Assembly (NCBI GenBank): GCA_030837445.1
Contig: JAUPKM010000007.1
Span: forward strand, 1 to 33,258
DNA length: 33,258 nucleotides
Reading direction: 5' to 3'
Source: Actinomycetota bacterium
GTDB taxonomy: Bacteria > Actinomycetota > Actinomycetes > S36-B12 > UBA10799
In this document: piece by piece, positions 9,441 to 18,562 of the stretch
Numbering within the stretch: position 1 is the stretch's first letter
Layout of the letters: every line of letters begins with the position of its first letter
Made by a program: the position numbers and the translations under genes
Notes under the pieces: generated by a model
The model's input: only the letters and a program-made list of their open reading frames with translations
Databases searched by the model: none
Told to the model about the DNA's origin: nothing

Positions 9441-11534
9441 CTATCGGTCAACCGCGGGATCGTAACTGACCGTGCGATTGCGTCCGGTGCGCTTGGCCCG
9501 GTACAGGGCCCGATCCGCGCGCTGAAGTACTTGGTCGGCCTTATCACCGGGTTCGGCCAGCGCAATCCCGATGCTGACGGTGACGGGGATCGCCTGCTCC
9601 TCGACGGCGACCGGTTCGATCAGGGCCTGCTGAATTTTGGCGGCGACCGCCTGCGCGTCGGCGACGGCGCGCACCGCGGGCAGCGCCACGGTGAATTCGT
9701 CGCCGCCGATGCGGGCGACCAGATCATCGGCTCGGACATGGCCACAGACCCGGCGCGAAACCTCCACCAGCACCGCGTCGCCGGCGGCGTGGCCGAAGGT
9801 GTCATTGATCGCCTTGAACTCGTCGAAGTCGATGAATAGCAACGCCAGTCGAGTGCCGACCGGCGCCGGCCGGGCCAGCACACCTTCGATCCGGGCCAGC
9901 AGCTCGTGCCTGTTCGCAACCGAGGTCAGGACATCGTGGCTGGCCAGGAATTGCAGACCTTGCTGCGCCTGGCGTGCGGTTGTGACGTCGACGTATTGGG
10001 AGACGTAGGACAGTGGCGTACCATCCTCGTCGCGCAGCAGCCCGACCGAGTGCTCCACCCACATCTCGCGACCGTCCGCGGCGAAGACCCGATGCTCGTC
10101 GCGGGCAGAGGCAGCCCGGCTGGACCGCACTGCCGCGCGCAGCTGCTGGTCGAGCGCGTCATCCTCGGGGTGCAGGACGTCGGTCACTCGCATCGACAGC
10201 AGCTCGGCCTCCGTCCGACCCAGCATCCGGCAGAGGGCGGGGTTGACCTCCAGGAACCGGCGGTCCAAATCGAGCACCGCCATTCCGGTGGGCGCGGACT
10301 CCATCGCCAACCGGAACCGCTGCTCGCTGTGGGCCAGCGCCAACTGCGCTTTCACCTCGGCGTCGATGTCCTGAAAGCCGCTGATTCGCGCCACCAAGGC
10401 GCCGTCGGCGCCGAGAATCGGGGTCGAGATCTGGGAGAGCCACCGATAGCTACCATCGGCGCAGAGTAGCCGTGCCCGCCCCGAGACTGTCTCTCCGGCG
10501 GCACCCCGGGCGGCGACCTCCGCTGCCTGCGAGACATCGCTCGGGTGGAAGAAGTCGAATCCGCTATGCCCGACGACCTCCTCTGGTCGCCAGCCGAGAA
10601 TCCTCGTCACCGACGGGGAGATCCAGTCGACGATGAAATCCCCGACAGTCCGCAGCGTGAAGTCCGAGGATTCCTCGGCAACCAGCCGGAAGTGCTCCTG
10701 GGAGGCGGCCAACTCCTGCTCGGTCTCTACTTGGCTCGTGACATCGCGAGCAGAGCAGACCACGCTGGCCAACGATCCGTCGTCGGCCCAGAGCAGCCGA
10801 ACGGTGGTATCCACCCAGACGACTCGACCGTCTCCGCGGACCGACTGGGAACGATGCCGCAGTTCGTGGCGCCCGACTCGAAGAGCCTCCTCGACCGCCG
10901 CCACAACCGCCCGCCGATCCTCTGCGGTACTGAGCCAGAATCGGGTGCCGACGACCTCCTCGGGGTTCCAGCCGAAGACGGTCTGCAGCGAGGGGGAGGC
11001 CCAGCGCAGAATGCCGTTGCCGTCGAAGTGCAGCACCGCGTCGCCGACGTTGTCGAGCACCAACCGCAACCTCTCCTCCGATCGGGAGAGTTCCTGTTCG
11101 GCGATCCGCACGGCCGTAATGTCGTGCAGTGTTCCTTCGAGTGCGACCGAAGCGTCCTGTCGGATCCGCCGGCGGACGCTTGCCTGGGTCCAGACTGGAC
11201 GGCCGTCGCGGTGCCGCCAGCGGAGCTCGAACTCGGCGTCCTGATCTGGTTCGCCGGAGATCAGGGCGGTCAGTTTGTCGCGGTCAGCAGGATGGATCAG
11301 GCGTCGGATCAGCGCGGGATCGGTCAGGAATTCGGCGACTCCGAGTCCACCCCAGGTGGAAATTGCGTCGCTGACGAACTCCACCGCCAGATCGGGTGCG
11401 ATTCGCACGACGAAGAAGATGTCACCGGTGCGTTCCGCCAACTCCCGGAACCAGCCGTCGCGGCCGTCCGCGCTGGGCTGTGAGATTTCCACACCCGCCA
11501 CCTCCGATCGCGCCCCACCGACTGCCTCCACCAT
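9441..11534 (-). CDS. Multi-PAS diguanylate cyclase (GGDEF)
   Basis: Several PAS/PAC repeats (e.g. SEERLRLVLDNVGDAVLHFD, HFRLVAEESSDFTLRTV, RFRLAMESAPTGMAVLDL) and C-terminal GGDEF domain RADDLVARIGGDEFTVALP; no EAL domain. Start ATG 11534 is an inference. Confidence 0.92.
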   Translation of the reverse strand: MVEAVGGARSEVAGVEISQPSADGRDGWFRELAERTGDIFFVVRIAPDLAVEFVSDAISTWGGLGVAEFLTDPALIRRLIHPADRDKLTALISGEPDQDAEFELRWRHRDGRPVWTQASVRRRIRQDASVALEGTLHDITAVRIAEQELSRSEERLRLVLDNVGDAVLHFDGNGILRWASPSLQTVFGWNPEEVVGTRFWLSTAEDRRAVVAAVEEALRVGRHELRHRSQSVRGDGRVVWVDTTVRLLWADDGSLASVVCSARDVTSQVETEQELAASQEHFRLVAEESSDFTLRTVGDFIVDWISPSVTRILGWRPEEVVGHSGFDFFHPSDVSQAAEVAARGAAGETVSGRARLLCADGSYRWLSQISTPILGADGALVARISGFQDIDAEVKAQLALAHSEQRFRLAMESAPTGMAVLDLDRRFLEVNPALCRMLGRTEAELLSMRVTDVLHPEDDALDQQLRAAVRSSRAASARDEHRVFAADGREMWVEHSVGLLRDEDGTPLSYVSQYVDVTTARQAQQGLQFLASHDVLTSVANRHELLARIEGVLARPAPVGTRLALLFIDFDEFKAINDTFGHAAGDAVLVEVSRRVCGHVRADDLVARIGGDEFTVALPAVRAVADAQAVAAKIQQALIEPVAVEEQAIPVTVSIGIALAEPGDKADQVLQRADRALYRAKRTGRNRTVSYDPAVDR

Positions 11535-11610
11535 CCCAGCCTCTCGCTCGTTTCGCTGGCCGGAGGTAATGGCTGAACTCGTTGTCGCCCGCACCCGTCA
11601 TACTGACCCG

Positions 11611-12339
11611 ATGCTCGGCACGCTTCGCAACTACACCACAGGGCTGTACCTGATCACGGCGATCTGCGGACTGCTCGATGCCGTCTGCTTCCTCGCCCTC
11701 GGTGGCGTCTTCGCCGAGATCATGACCGGCAATCTGCTGCTCATGGCGTTCACGTTCGGAGCTGGCGACCCTGTCGAGGACACCACCAAGTTCATGTTGC
11801 CGCTGGCCGCCTTCACCCTCGGCGCCTTGGGCGGCGGTCGGTTACTGCGGGGATCCGCGCAGGTCCGGGAGCGTCGTCTCGGGTTCGCGTTCGAATGGCT
11901 GCTGATTGTGGCGACGGTTGTCATCTCGGCGGTGGCGAGTCCCGATGACAGGAACGGGGTCGGGCTGCTGGTCGTGGCGCTGCTGGCATTCGCGATGGGC
12001 ATCCAGAATGCCATGGTTCGAGTCCATGGCATTCCCGATCTGGCGACCAACGTGATGACCCTCACCCTGACTGCGGTCATCGCCGACTCCCGACCGGCGG
12101 GTGGCGACAGCCGCAATTGGCGCCGCCGGGCTCTGTCCATCAGTTTGTTCGTCGTCAGCGCCGCGGTGGGCGCCTACCTGCTGAGATTCGACGTGCTGTG
12201 GCCGCTGCTGCTGGCGGCTGTCATCTTCTCGGTGGCACTGGTGCCTCTGATCGGTGGAACGCGCCCGGAATCGGTCGGTCGAAGCGGGCCCGACGCCATT
12301 TTCCCGGCAGACGGTGGTGGAGCTCCGGGCAACCAGTAG
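11611..12339 (+). CDS. YoaK/DUF1275 family membrane protein
   Basis: LITAICGLLDAVCFLALGGVFAEIMTGNLLLMAFTFG ... GIQNAMVRVHGIPDLATNVMTLTLTAV, hallmark DUF1275 motifs. Confidence 0.9.
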   Translation: MLGTLRNYTTGLYLITAICGLLDAVCFLALGGVFAEIMTGNLLLMAFTFGAGDPVEDTTKFMLPLAAFTLGALGGGRLLRGSAQVRERRLGFAFEWLLIVATVVISAVASPDDRNGVGLLVVALLAFAMGIQNAMVRVHGIPDLATNVMTLTLTAVIADSRPAGGDSRNWRRRALSISLFVVSAAVGAYLLRFDVLWPLLLAAVIFSVALVPLIGGTRPESVGRSGPDAIFPADGGGAPGNQ

Positions 12340-12378
12340 GGTTCGACCCACTGTCCAGTCGAGCGGAAGGCACTTGGG

Positions 12379-13974
12379 ATGGCGCGTAACGGGAGAATCT
12401 CGGTGGCAGTGATTGGTGTCACGGCTGCGGCGGTCGCCTTGGCCGGGTGCTCGAGTTCGGCGAACAACCAGACCAGTCCGAGTACGAGCACCAGTTCGAT
12501 ACCTGGGCTGAGCCAGCAGGTGGTCGACGTCATGAACTCACCGCCGTACTCCCACGCGACCTGGGCGATCTCGGTCACCGACGCGGCCTCCGGTGAGGCG
12601 TTGGTCAACTACAACACGGGCGCGTTCCTGGAACCGGCGTCGGTGACGAAGACCTACAGCGTCGGTGGAGGCTGGCTGCAGTTCGGCCCCGATTCCCGGA
12701 TTGTGACGCCGGTGGTGCGCACCGGTACGGTGACCGACGGACAGCTCGCGGGCGACCTCATCCTGGTCGCCAAGGGTGACATCACGATGGGTGGCCAGAC
12801 CGGGGCCGACGGCAAGGTGGTGTTCACCAACCTTGACCACAATGATGCCAACGCGATCCCGGGCGCGACCATCGCCGACAACAATCCGCTCGCCGGGTTG
12901 GACAAACTGGCCCAGCAGGTGAAGGCCTCCGGGATCGCCAATGTCAGCGGCCGAGTCGAGGTGGACGACAGGCTGTTCGTGACGAAGGATCTCGGTGAGG
13001 AGGACGGTCCGGTCTCGCCTATTGTGATCAACAACAACTTGATCGACATCGTCACCACGCCCGGACAGCCGGGCCAACCCTCCACCTTCAAGATGCGGCC
13101 AGAGGTCGCTCCGTGGACGGTCGACAACAAGGTGACGACGGTGCCGGCCGGTGGGGCCACAAAGATCGCGGTCACATCGACCAGGAACGGCGTCATCACC
13201 ACCACCGGCACCATCGCAGCCGACAGTCCGCCGACGCTGAACGTCTGGCATCTCACCGACCCGGCGACCTTCGCCCGGACTGCCTTCATCGAGGCGTTGC
13301 AGCGGGCCGGAGTGACAGTTTCCGCGTCACCTACGAAGGTCAATACCGTCGCCGGGCTGGGGTCGGAGGCCGAGATCGCCAAACTGCCGAAGGCGGCCAC
13401 GCTGGAGGGGCTCAGCTACGACCAGAACGCCACCTACATCCTGAAGATCAGCTACAACCGAGGCGCGCAGACGCAGGTGTGCCTGCTTGCGGTGGCGGCC
13501 GGCAGCAAGGATTGCGACGACGGCTTCCCGCAACTGGCCAAGGTGCTGTCCAAGGCGGGGATCGATCCGCTGCAGGCCTCCCTCATCGACGGCTCCGGGC
13601 TGCCGGGGAACTTCATCACCGCGGCCAGCGAAAGCCAACTCCAACGGGTGTTCGCGGCTCGCCCGGACGCGGCCGCATGGCGCGCGGCGCTGCCGACGAT
13701 GGGTGTCGACGGCTCGATCGCCACTGTCCAGGTCGACAGCCCTGCGAAGGGGAAGGTGTCTGCGAAGACCGGCACGTTGGGCGCCGCCGACCTGCTCAAC
13801 AGCCGGCTGCGGCTGGAGACGAAGGCGTTGGGTGGCTACATCACGGCCAAGTCGGGCCGCGAGTTGACGGTCACGATCATCATGAATCAGGCCATGTTCA
13901 GCGATATCCAGGGTGTGTTTGCGGCGAATGAGGATCTGGGCAAGATCGCGACCAGCATCTGGGAGGCCTACTAG
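12379..13974 (+). CDS. dacB: D-alanyl-D-alanine carboxypeptidase/endopeptidase, PBP4 (peptidase S13) family
   Basis: Lipobox LAGCSSS; ASVTKTYS (SxxK), SYNRG, IDGSGL and AKTGTL (KTG) motifs. Confidence 0.88.
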   Translation: MARNGRISVAVIGVTAAAVALAGCSSSANNQTSPSTSTSSIPGLSQQVVDVMNSPPYSHATWAISVTDAASGEALVNYNTGAFLEPASVTKTYSVGGGWLQFGPDSRIVTPVVRTGTVTDGQLAGDLILVAKGDITMGGQTGADGKVVFTNLDHNDANAIPGATIADNNPLAGLDKLAQQVKASGIANVSGRVEVDDRLFVTKDLGEEDGPVSPIVINNNLIDIVTTPGQPGQPSTFKMRPEVAPWTVDNKVTTVPAGGATKIAVTSTRNGVITTTGTIAADSPPTLNVWHLTDPATFARTAFIEALQRAGVTVSASPTKVNTVAGLGSEAEIAKLPKAATLEGLSYDQNATYILKISYNRGAQTQVCLLAVAAGSKDCDDGFPQLAKVLSKAGIDPLQASLIDGSGLPGNFITAASESQLQRVFAARPDAAAWRAALPTMGVDGSIATVQVDSPAKGKVSAKTGTLGAADLLNSRLRLETKALGGYITAKSGRELTVTIIMNQAMFSDIQGVFAANEDLGKIATSIWEAY

Positions 13975-14010
13975 CAGCGGGCGCCAGTGTCGTCGACGTA
14001 GACTCCGGCT

Positions 14011-14937
14011 GTGGAGAGGTCCGAACAACCGGTGGTAGCTCCGACGCCGCTGACCCAACAGCAGACCGAACTGGTGCGCACCCGGGTGCGGCTGCTGATC
14101 GAGATCACGGCGAAGGTCGGCACCTACCGGAAGGGATTGTTGGCGGCGGCTCAACGGCTCAGCCCGGAGGAGGCCGCGATCATCACGGACCTCGCCCACC
14201 ACGGGCTGCAGGTGCCACAACTCCGCGATGTCCTGTGTGGCGGCCATGTGCTGGTCGACGACCCGGACCTGTACGACGCTTGGCGGTTCGCCGGGGTCAG
14301 TCACGACCGCATCTCCAGCCATCACCGGACCGTCGACAAGACCAAGTATCCGGACATCGGGATGCGAGGCCCAGTCGTCCGGGAGAAGCTGCATGGCCGA
14401 ACTGCGCAGGGGACCTGGGTTCAGCTGGAGAAGACGCCTGCCGCGATGGGTAAGGGTAAGAAGCTGCCGACGATGTCCGATGTCAGACACCTGATGGACT
14501 ACATCGTGTACCGAATCACCCGCAGCAATGTTGGGCCGTGGGGGTTGTCCAAGGTCACCGAGCGGCGCCCGCTGTACCTGTCCCCAGGACTAGCCGTGGC
14601 GGTCGGGGTACCGGCCGGTGTCGCCGACTCTGTCCGCGCCACCCTGCACCGGTTGGAGGATGATGACGACGTCACCTCCGCCTCGCAGGATCTGGCTCAC
14701 AGGTTCCCACCGCCAGATCGGGTGGATCCACTTGCCGAGATCGGCGGTACGTTGAGCGGCCGAGCTGGTCGCGGGCTGTTCGGCAACTCTGATGTCTGGG
14801 TGACCGAGACGCCTGCGCGAGTCGCCGCCGCCATCCTGGCAGATTCAGGGGTACGTCCCCGAACCCTCGACCTGAGCCAATCAGTCGCGGCCCCGGCGGC
14901 GACGAAGTCCGACACTGAAGAGGCAACCGATGAGTGA
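14011..14937 (+). CDS. Hypothetical protein (308 aa)
   Basis: Long GTG-start ORF in an operon-like context, overlapping the next gene by 8 bp; no family recognised. Confidence 0.75.
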   Translation: MERSEQPVVAPTPLTQQQTELVRTRVRLLIEITAKVGTYRKGLLAAAQRLSPEEAAIITDLAHHGLQVPQLRDVLCGGHVLVDDPDLYDAWRFAGVSHDRISSHHRTVDKTKYPDIGMRGPVVREKLHGRTAQGTWVQLEKTPAAMGKGKKLPTMSDVRHLMDYIVYRITRSNVGPWGLSKVTERRPLYLSPGLAVAVGVPAGVADSVRATLHRLEDDDDVTSASQDLAHRFPPPDRVDPLAEIGGTLSGRAGRGLFGNSDVWVTETPARVAAAILADSGVRPRTLDLSQSVAAPAATKSDTEEATDE

Positions 14938-15685
14938 GTCCACTGGGAGTTCGGCGACTGCGAATGATGGATCGGTTCCAGCCGCCTCCGTCCCGGAGGG
15001 GCTGGTCGCCGCAGTTGTCCACCTGGTGAGCACCGGTCCGGTGCCTCTCGGGGCCTACACCCTCGCGGAGTTGACCGCCGTGGATGCGGTGGTCGACTTT
15101 CTCGAGGTCAGGCCGTCGGATGAGGTGTTGGCGGAGGCGGTTCGTTCGCTGGCGGCGCGACAGCTGCTGGTCGCCGCCGCTGATGGTCAGGTCCAGGTAC
15201 GCGGTGATCTCGGTATCGCGCTGGCCTTCCAGCAGCGGGCCCGGACCGTGCTCGATGCCCGCACCACCGGTTCCCAGCCCGGCGAACCTTGGCGAATTCT
15301 GCTACTTCCGCAACCCGAGGGGATCACCTTGGAGGTGCACATCGATGCCCTCGGTGTGCACGAATTGTGGCTCTATCAGACCACCGATGCATTGGAGCGG
15401 ACCGCGGAGTGGCTGCCCGGGGGAGAGCACGTCGAGCTGGGCGGCAGCACGGACCCAGAGGAGGTGCTGGCTAGCGCTGACCGGAGCGCTCTGATCACCG
15501 CGGTGCGCTACTCGGCGCAAGGGACAGCCGAAGTCGCCGACGAGACCCGCGACCTGGTGATCGCCGTCCGGGACGGCCGACAGTACTTCTTCACCCGCGA
15601 TCAGCAGAACCCGGCGAAACTGGTAGCGACCGAGTCAGTCGGGGACGATGCCAAGGAAATCCTCCAACTCCTGCTGGCCCGGTAG
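14930..15685 (+). CDS. Hypothetical protein (251 aa)
   Basis: ATG start inside the 3' end of the preceding ORF (atgagtga); no family recognised. Confidence 0.75.
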   Translation: MSESTGSSATANDGSVPAASVPEGLVAAVVHLVSTGPVPLGAYTLAELTAVDAVVDFLEVRPSDEVLAEAVRSLAARQLLVAAADGQVQVRGDLGIALAFQQRARTVLDARTTGSQPGEPWRILLLPQPEGITLEVHIDALGVHELWLYQTTDALERTAEWLPGGEHVELGGSTDPEEVLASADRSALITAVRYSAQGTAEVADETRDLVIAVRDGRQYFFTRDQQNPAKLVATESVGDDAKEILQLLLAR

Positions 15686-15695
15686 CCGCTTCGAC

Positions 15696-16403
15696 ATGAC
15701 ACTTGAACTCTATGACCAGGACCCCGGCACGGTGCTCGCGATCGTCGCCCACCCCGATGACCTGGAATATGGTGCGGCCGCCGCGGTCTCGATGTGGACA
15801 ACCGCGGGCAACCGGGTGGACTACCTACTTGTCACCAGGGGGGAGGCCGGGATTGACACTCTGGCACCGGTCGAATCTGCTCGTGTCCGAGAGCTCGAGC
15901 AACGGGCGAGTGCGGCGATCGTTGGCGTCACCGACGTCGAGTTCCTGGACTACCCGGACGGGGTCGTGGAGTACGGCACCGGACTCCGACGGGAGTTGGC
16001 AGCGGCCATCCGCCGCTACCGGCCCGACACATTGCTCTTGTTCAACCATCGAGACTCCTGGGGGTTCCCGGGCAGTCGGAACACTGCCGATCATCGCCAT
16101 GTCGGCCAGGCTGCGCTCGACGCGGCATCCGATGCGGGTAACCGCTGGATCTTCACCGACCTCGGACTTCCGCCACATGCCGTGGCCAGGTGTTTGGTCG
16201 CTGGCTCCCCGCTGGCCGCCCACGCTGTCGATGTCAGCGGGCAGTTGGATGTCGCCGTGGCATCGTTGCGCGCTCATGGCTCCTACCTGGAGGCATTGGG
16301 CGACCATCCGATGGCAGATCCCGAATTCGTCCGGGCATACTGCGAGCAGGCTGGTGTCCGAGCGGGCGTGGCCGCGGCGGTGCCGGTAGAACTGTTCGGA
16401 TAG
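15696..16403 (+). CDS. PIG-L (LmbE-like) family deacetylase
   Basis: AIVAHPDDLEYGAAAAVSMW Zn-binding HPDD motif and NTADHRHVGQAALDA. Confidence 0.92.
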   Translation: MTLELYDQDPGTVLAIVAHPDDLEYGAAAAVSMWTTAGNRVDYLLVTRGEAGIDTLAPVESARVRELEQRASAAIVGVTDVEFLDYPDGVVEYGTGLRRELAAAIRRYRPDTLLLFNHRDSWGFPGSRNTADHRHVGQAALDAASDAGNRWIFTDLGLPPHAVARCLVAGSPLAAHAVDVSGQLDVAVASLRAHGSYLEALGDHPMADPEFVRAYCEQAGVRAGVAAAVPVELFG

Positions 16404-16459
16404 AACACGGAAGGTCACAACGGCCCGACGCAGGCGGGCGAGGGGCGGTCGAGGTCGAG

Positions 16460-16903
16460 ATGAACGATCGGAGTGCAGCCGAAATTGTGGCGGAGTACGC
16501 GCTGGCGCCGCACCCGGAGGGCGGCTGGTTCCGCGAGACTTTCCGTGCGTCGGCATCCCTCGGTGAACGTCCGGCGAGCACCTCAATCCTGTTTCTGCTG
16601 GGAGCCGGTGAGAACAGCCACTGGCACCGGGTGGATGCGGACGAGCACTGGCTGTTCCACGCCGGCGATCCGCTGGCCCTGCAGATAGTCACCGCTGACG
16701 GCGGAATCGACGCGCTGATCGGCAATGACCCAGGTCTATCCCCGCAGGCGGTTGTGCCCGCTGGCGCCTGGCAGGCGGCAAGGTCCACAGGCAGGTGGAG
16801 CCTGGTCGGCTGCGTCGTGGCGCCGGGGTTCGATTTCGCTGGCTTCGAGTTGGCGGAGCCCGGCTGGCAGCCAAGCGTGCTGCGCGACCTGCCCGAAGGC
16901 TGA
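16460..16903 (+). CDS. Cupin domain protein (DUF985)
   Basis: LAPHPEGGWFRETFRAS...SILFLLGAGENSHWHRVDADEHWLFHAGDPL...WSLVGCVVAPGFDFAGFEL. Confidence 0.92.
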   Translation: MNDRSAAEIVAEYALAPHPEGGWFRETFRASASLGERPASTSILFLLGAGENSHWHRVDADEHWLFHAGDPLALQIVTADGGIDALIGNDPGLSPQAVVPAGAWQAARSTGRWSLVGCVVAPGFDFAGFELAEPGWQPSVLRDLPEG

Positions 16904-17179
16904 CCGGCCTAGGCGTCAGAAGACCTCGAGGAACAGCCAAGGTTCGTTGACGCCCGGGGTGATCTGCCTCACCCGTCAGGCATGAATCATCCACAGCTAC
17001 GGCTGGCGGAGTTGTGAGGCGGGTGAATCCCCACCTACCGTCATAGACAGATCCAGCGGTGACCGATCCAGATGGCACCGCATGGGCCGGGCGTAAACCG
17101 CCCAGTGTTCGCCCCTGAGACCACCCTGCGCCGTGCCTTTAGCGGTCGTGTGCGAGGGGACCAACGACAAAGGATTCTC

Positions 17180-17992
17180 GTGCGTAAAGCATTGATCGGT
17201 ACCTCTACCCTGCTCGCCTCCGGTGCGCTCGCGGTCGGCCTCGCAGCCGCACCGGCGACCGCCGCCCCGGTGGTGTCCGCAACCGGAGCGACGACGGCGT
17301 CGGCCGCTGTCAGTGCGGCCAGTTTCACGCCGCGTCAGTCGGCCAACCGGGCGGCCCTGGTGGCGAAGCGCGCCGCTGCGGCGCGCGCCGCTGCGCACCA
17401 GCGCTGGATCCAGGCACGCAACGCCTACCTGCAGGCTGGCTGGACCGTTGGCGCCCTCAAGGTGAAGCTCGGTGCCGCCACGACCGACGAAGAGCGGGCG
17501 GCGCTGTACGCCGAACTCACCGACGCCCGCAAGGCCCACGTCGCCAGCTTGAAGGTCTTCAACGAGGCCAGCCGGGCCCGTACCCGTGCGATCAACGCCG
17601 CCACCAAGGCTGCCGCTGACGCCTGGCGCGCTGAGAAGGCCGCGCGGAACGCCGAACGTCTGGCCGCGTTGGCCCGTTCGGTCGGGATCAGCCCCGCAAC
17701 CATTTCGGCGTACGGCCTGTCGGAGGGCGACATCTCCAGGATCCTTGAGGCCGCCAACTGGGCCAACACACCGAAGGCCCTGTCAGTTGTGGCCTGCGAG
17801 TCCGGTGGCAACTACGGAATCAACACCGGCAACGGCTACTACGGTGCCTGGCAGTTCGCCTACGGCAGCTGGCTCGGAGCCGGTGGCGGCCGCTGGGCCG
17901 GTACCGCCGATCAGGCGCCGAAGTGGGCGCAGGATCTGGTGGCGTACAACTACTACCAGAGCGCCGGCTGGGGTCCCTGGGCCTGCGCCTGA
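17180..17992 (+). CDS. Secreted transglycosylase, resuscitation-promoting-factor-like
   Basis: Signal peptide VRKALIGTSTLLASGALAVGLAAAPATAAP; C-terminal SVVACESGGNYGINTGNGYYGAWQFAYGSWLGAGGGRWAGTADQAPKWAQDLVAYNYYQSAGWGPWACA. GTG start at 17180 inferred. Confidence 0.88.
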   Translation: MRKALIGTSTLLASGALAVGLAAAPATAAPVVSATGATTASAAVSAASFTPRQSANRAALVAKRAAAARAAAHQRWIQARNAYLQAGWTVGALKVKLGAATTDEERAALYAELTDARKAHVASLKVFNEASRARTRAINAATKAAADAWRAEKAARNAERLAALARSVGISPATISAYGLSEGDISRILEAANWANTPKALSVVACESGGNYGINTGNGYYGAWQFAYGSWLGAGGGRWAGTADQAPKWAQDLVAYNYYQSAGWGPWACA

Positions 17993-18012
17993 GGCCAGCA
18001 GCACAGCCTCCA

Positions 18013-18060
18013 CACGTAGTTCGGCCCGCAACCCAACTGGGTTGCGGGCCGAACTACGTG
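18013..18060. terminator. Long perfect hairpin between convergent genes (probable bidirectional terminator)
   Basis: CACGTAGTTCGGCCCGCAACCCA-AC-TGGGTTGCGGGCCGAACTACGTG: 23-bp perfect inverted repeat with 2-nt centre, between the rpf-like gene (+) and the DUF1707 gene (-). Confidence 0.8.
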
Positions 18061-18069
18061 GGACCCCGG

Positions 18070-18528
18070 TCAGCGTTGGTCGTTCCCGGAGTCGATGATG
18101 GTGCGCATCAGTATCACTGCCCCCCAGGGGACGATCACCCAGAGCGGCCAGAAGCCCTGCCATTGGATGGGATCGCTGGTCAAGATGCCGACCAGCCAGA
18201 TCGCAATCATGAACACAGACACCCCGAGCCAGGACAACCACATCGCCCGCATCCCCGAGCCAGCGTTTGCCTGCAGGTCGGTTGGCGTCTGGTGCGAGAC
18301 CGCCGGAGGTCCAGGTGGTGGCGGCGGCGTGGCCGGCAGGTCGGACGTCAGTCGCGTCAATTCGGCCATGGTCACCGCCGCATAGGCCGCCGACATCCGT
18401 TGGTCGTGCTCGCTGGCGTTGATGCGACCGTCGCCCAATGCCTTGTTGAGAATGAGCACAGTGGCCTCGCGGTCGCTGTCGCTCGCCCTGATGCCACCGG
18501 ATCCCGATGGCTGGGAGGAATCACTCAC
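18070..18528 (-). CDS. DUF1707 domain membrane protein
   Basis: IRASDSDREATVLILNKALGDGRINASEHDQRMSAAYAAVTMAELTRLTSDLP, then two hydrophobic segments. Confidence 0.9.
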   Translation of the reverse strand: MSDSSQPSGSGGIRASDSDREATVLILNKALGDGRINASEHDQRMSAAYAAVTMAELTRLTSDLPATPPPPPGPPAVSHQTPTDLQANAGSGMRAMWLSWLGVSVFMIAIWLVGILTSDPIQWQGFWPLWVIVPWGAVILMRTIIDSGNDQR

Positions 18529-18562
18529 TGCCGTCCCCTCTCGTGGCTAGCGGGCTTCCGCC

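Noticed and set aside
13327-14490. 387-aa minus-strand ORF
   Set aside because: Arg/Gln/His-rich composition typical of a shadow ORF opposite dacB and the 14011 gene.
16960-17180. Possible c-di-AMP (ydaO-type) riboswitch upstream of the rpf-like gene, as such leaders are common before rpf genes
   Set aside because: A GGGTGAATCC core is present (about 17021-17031), but the conserved downstream CCGTCAGCTAACC..GTAGGCG element is not recognisable and a similar CCCGTCAGG lies on the wrong side. A cmscan with RF00379 would settle it.
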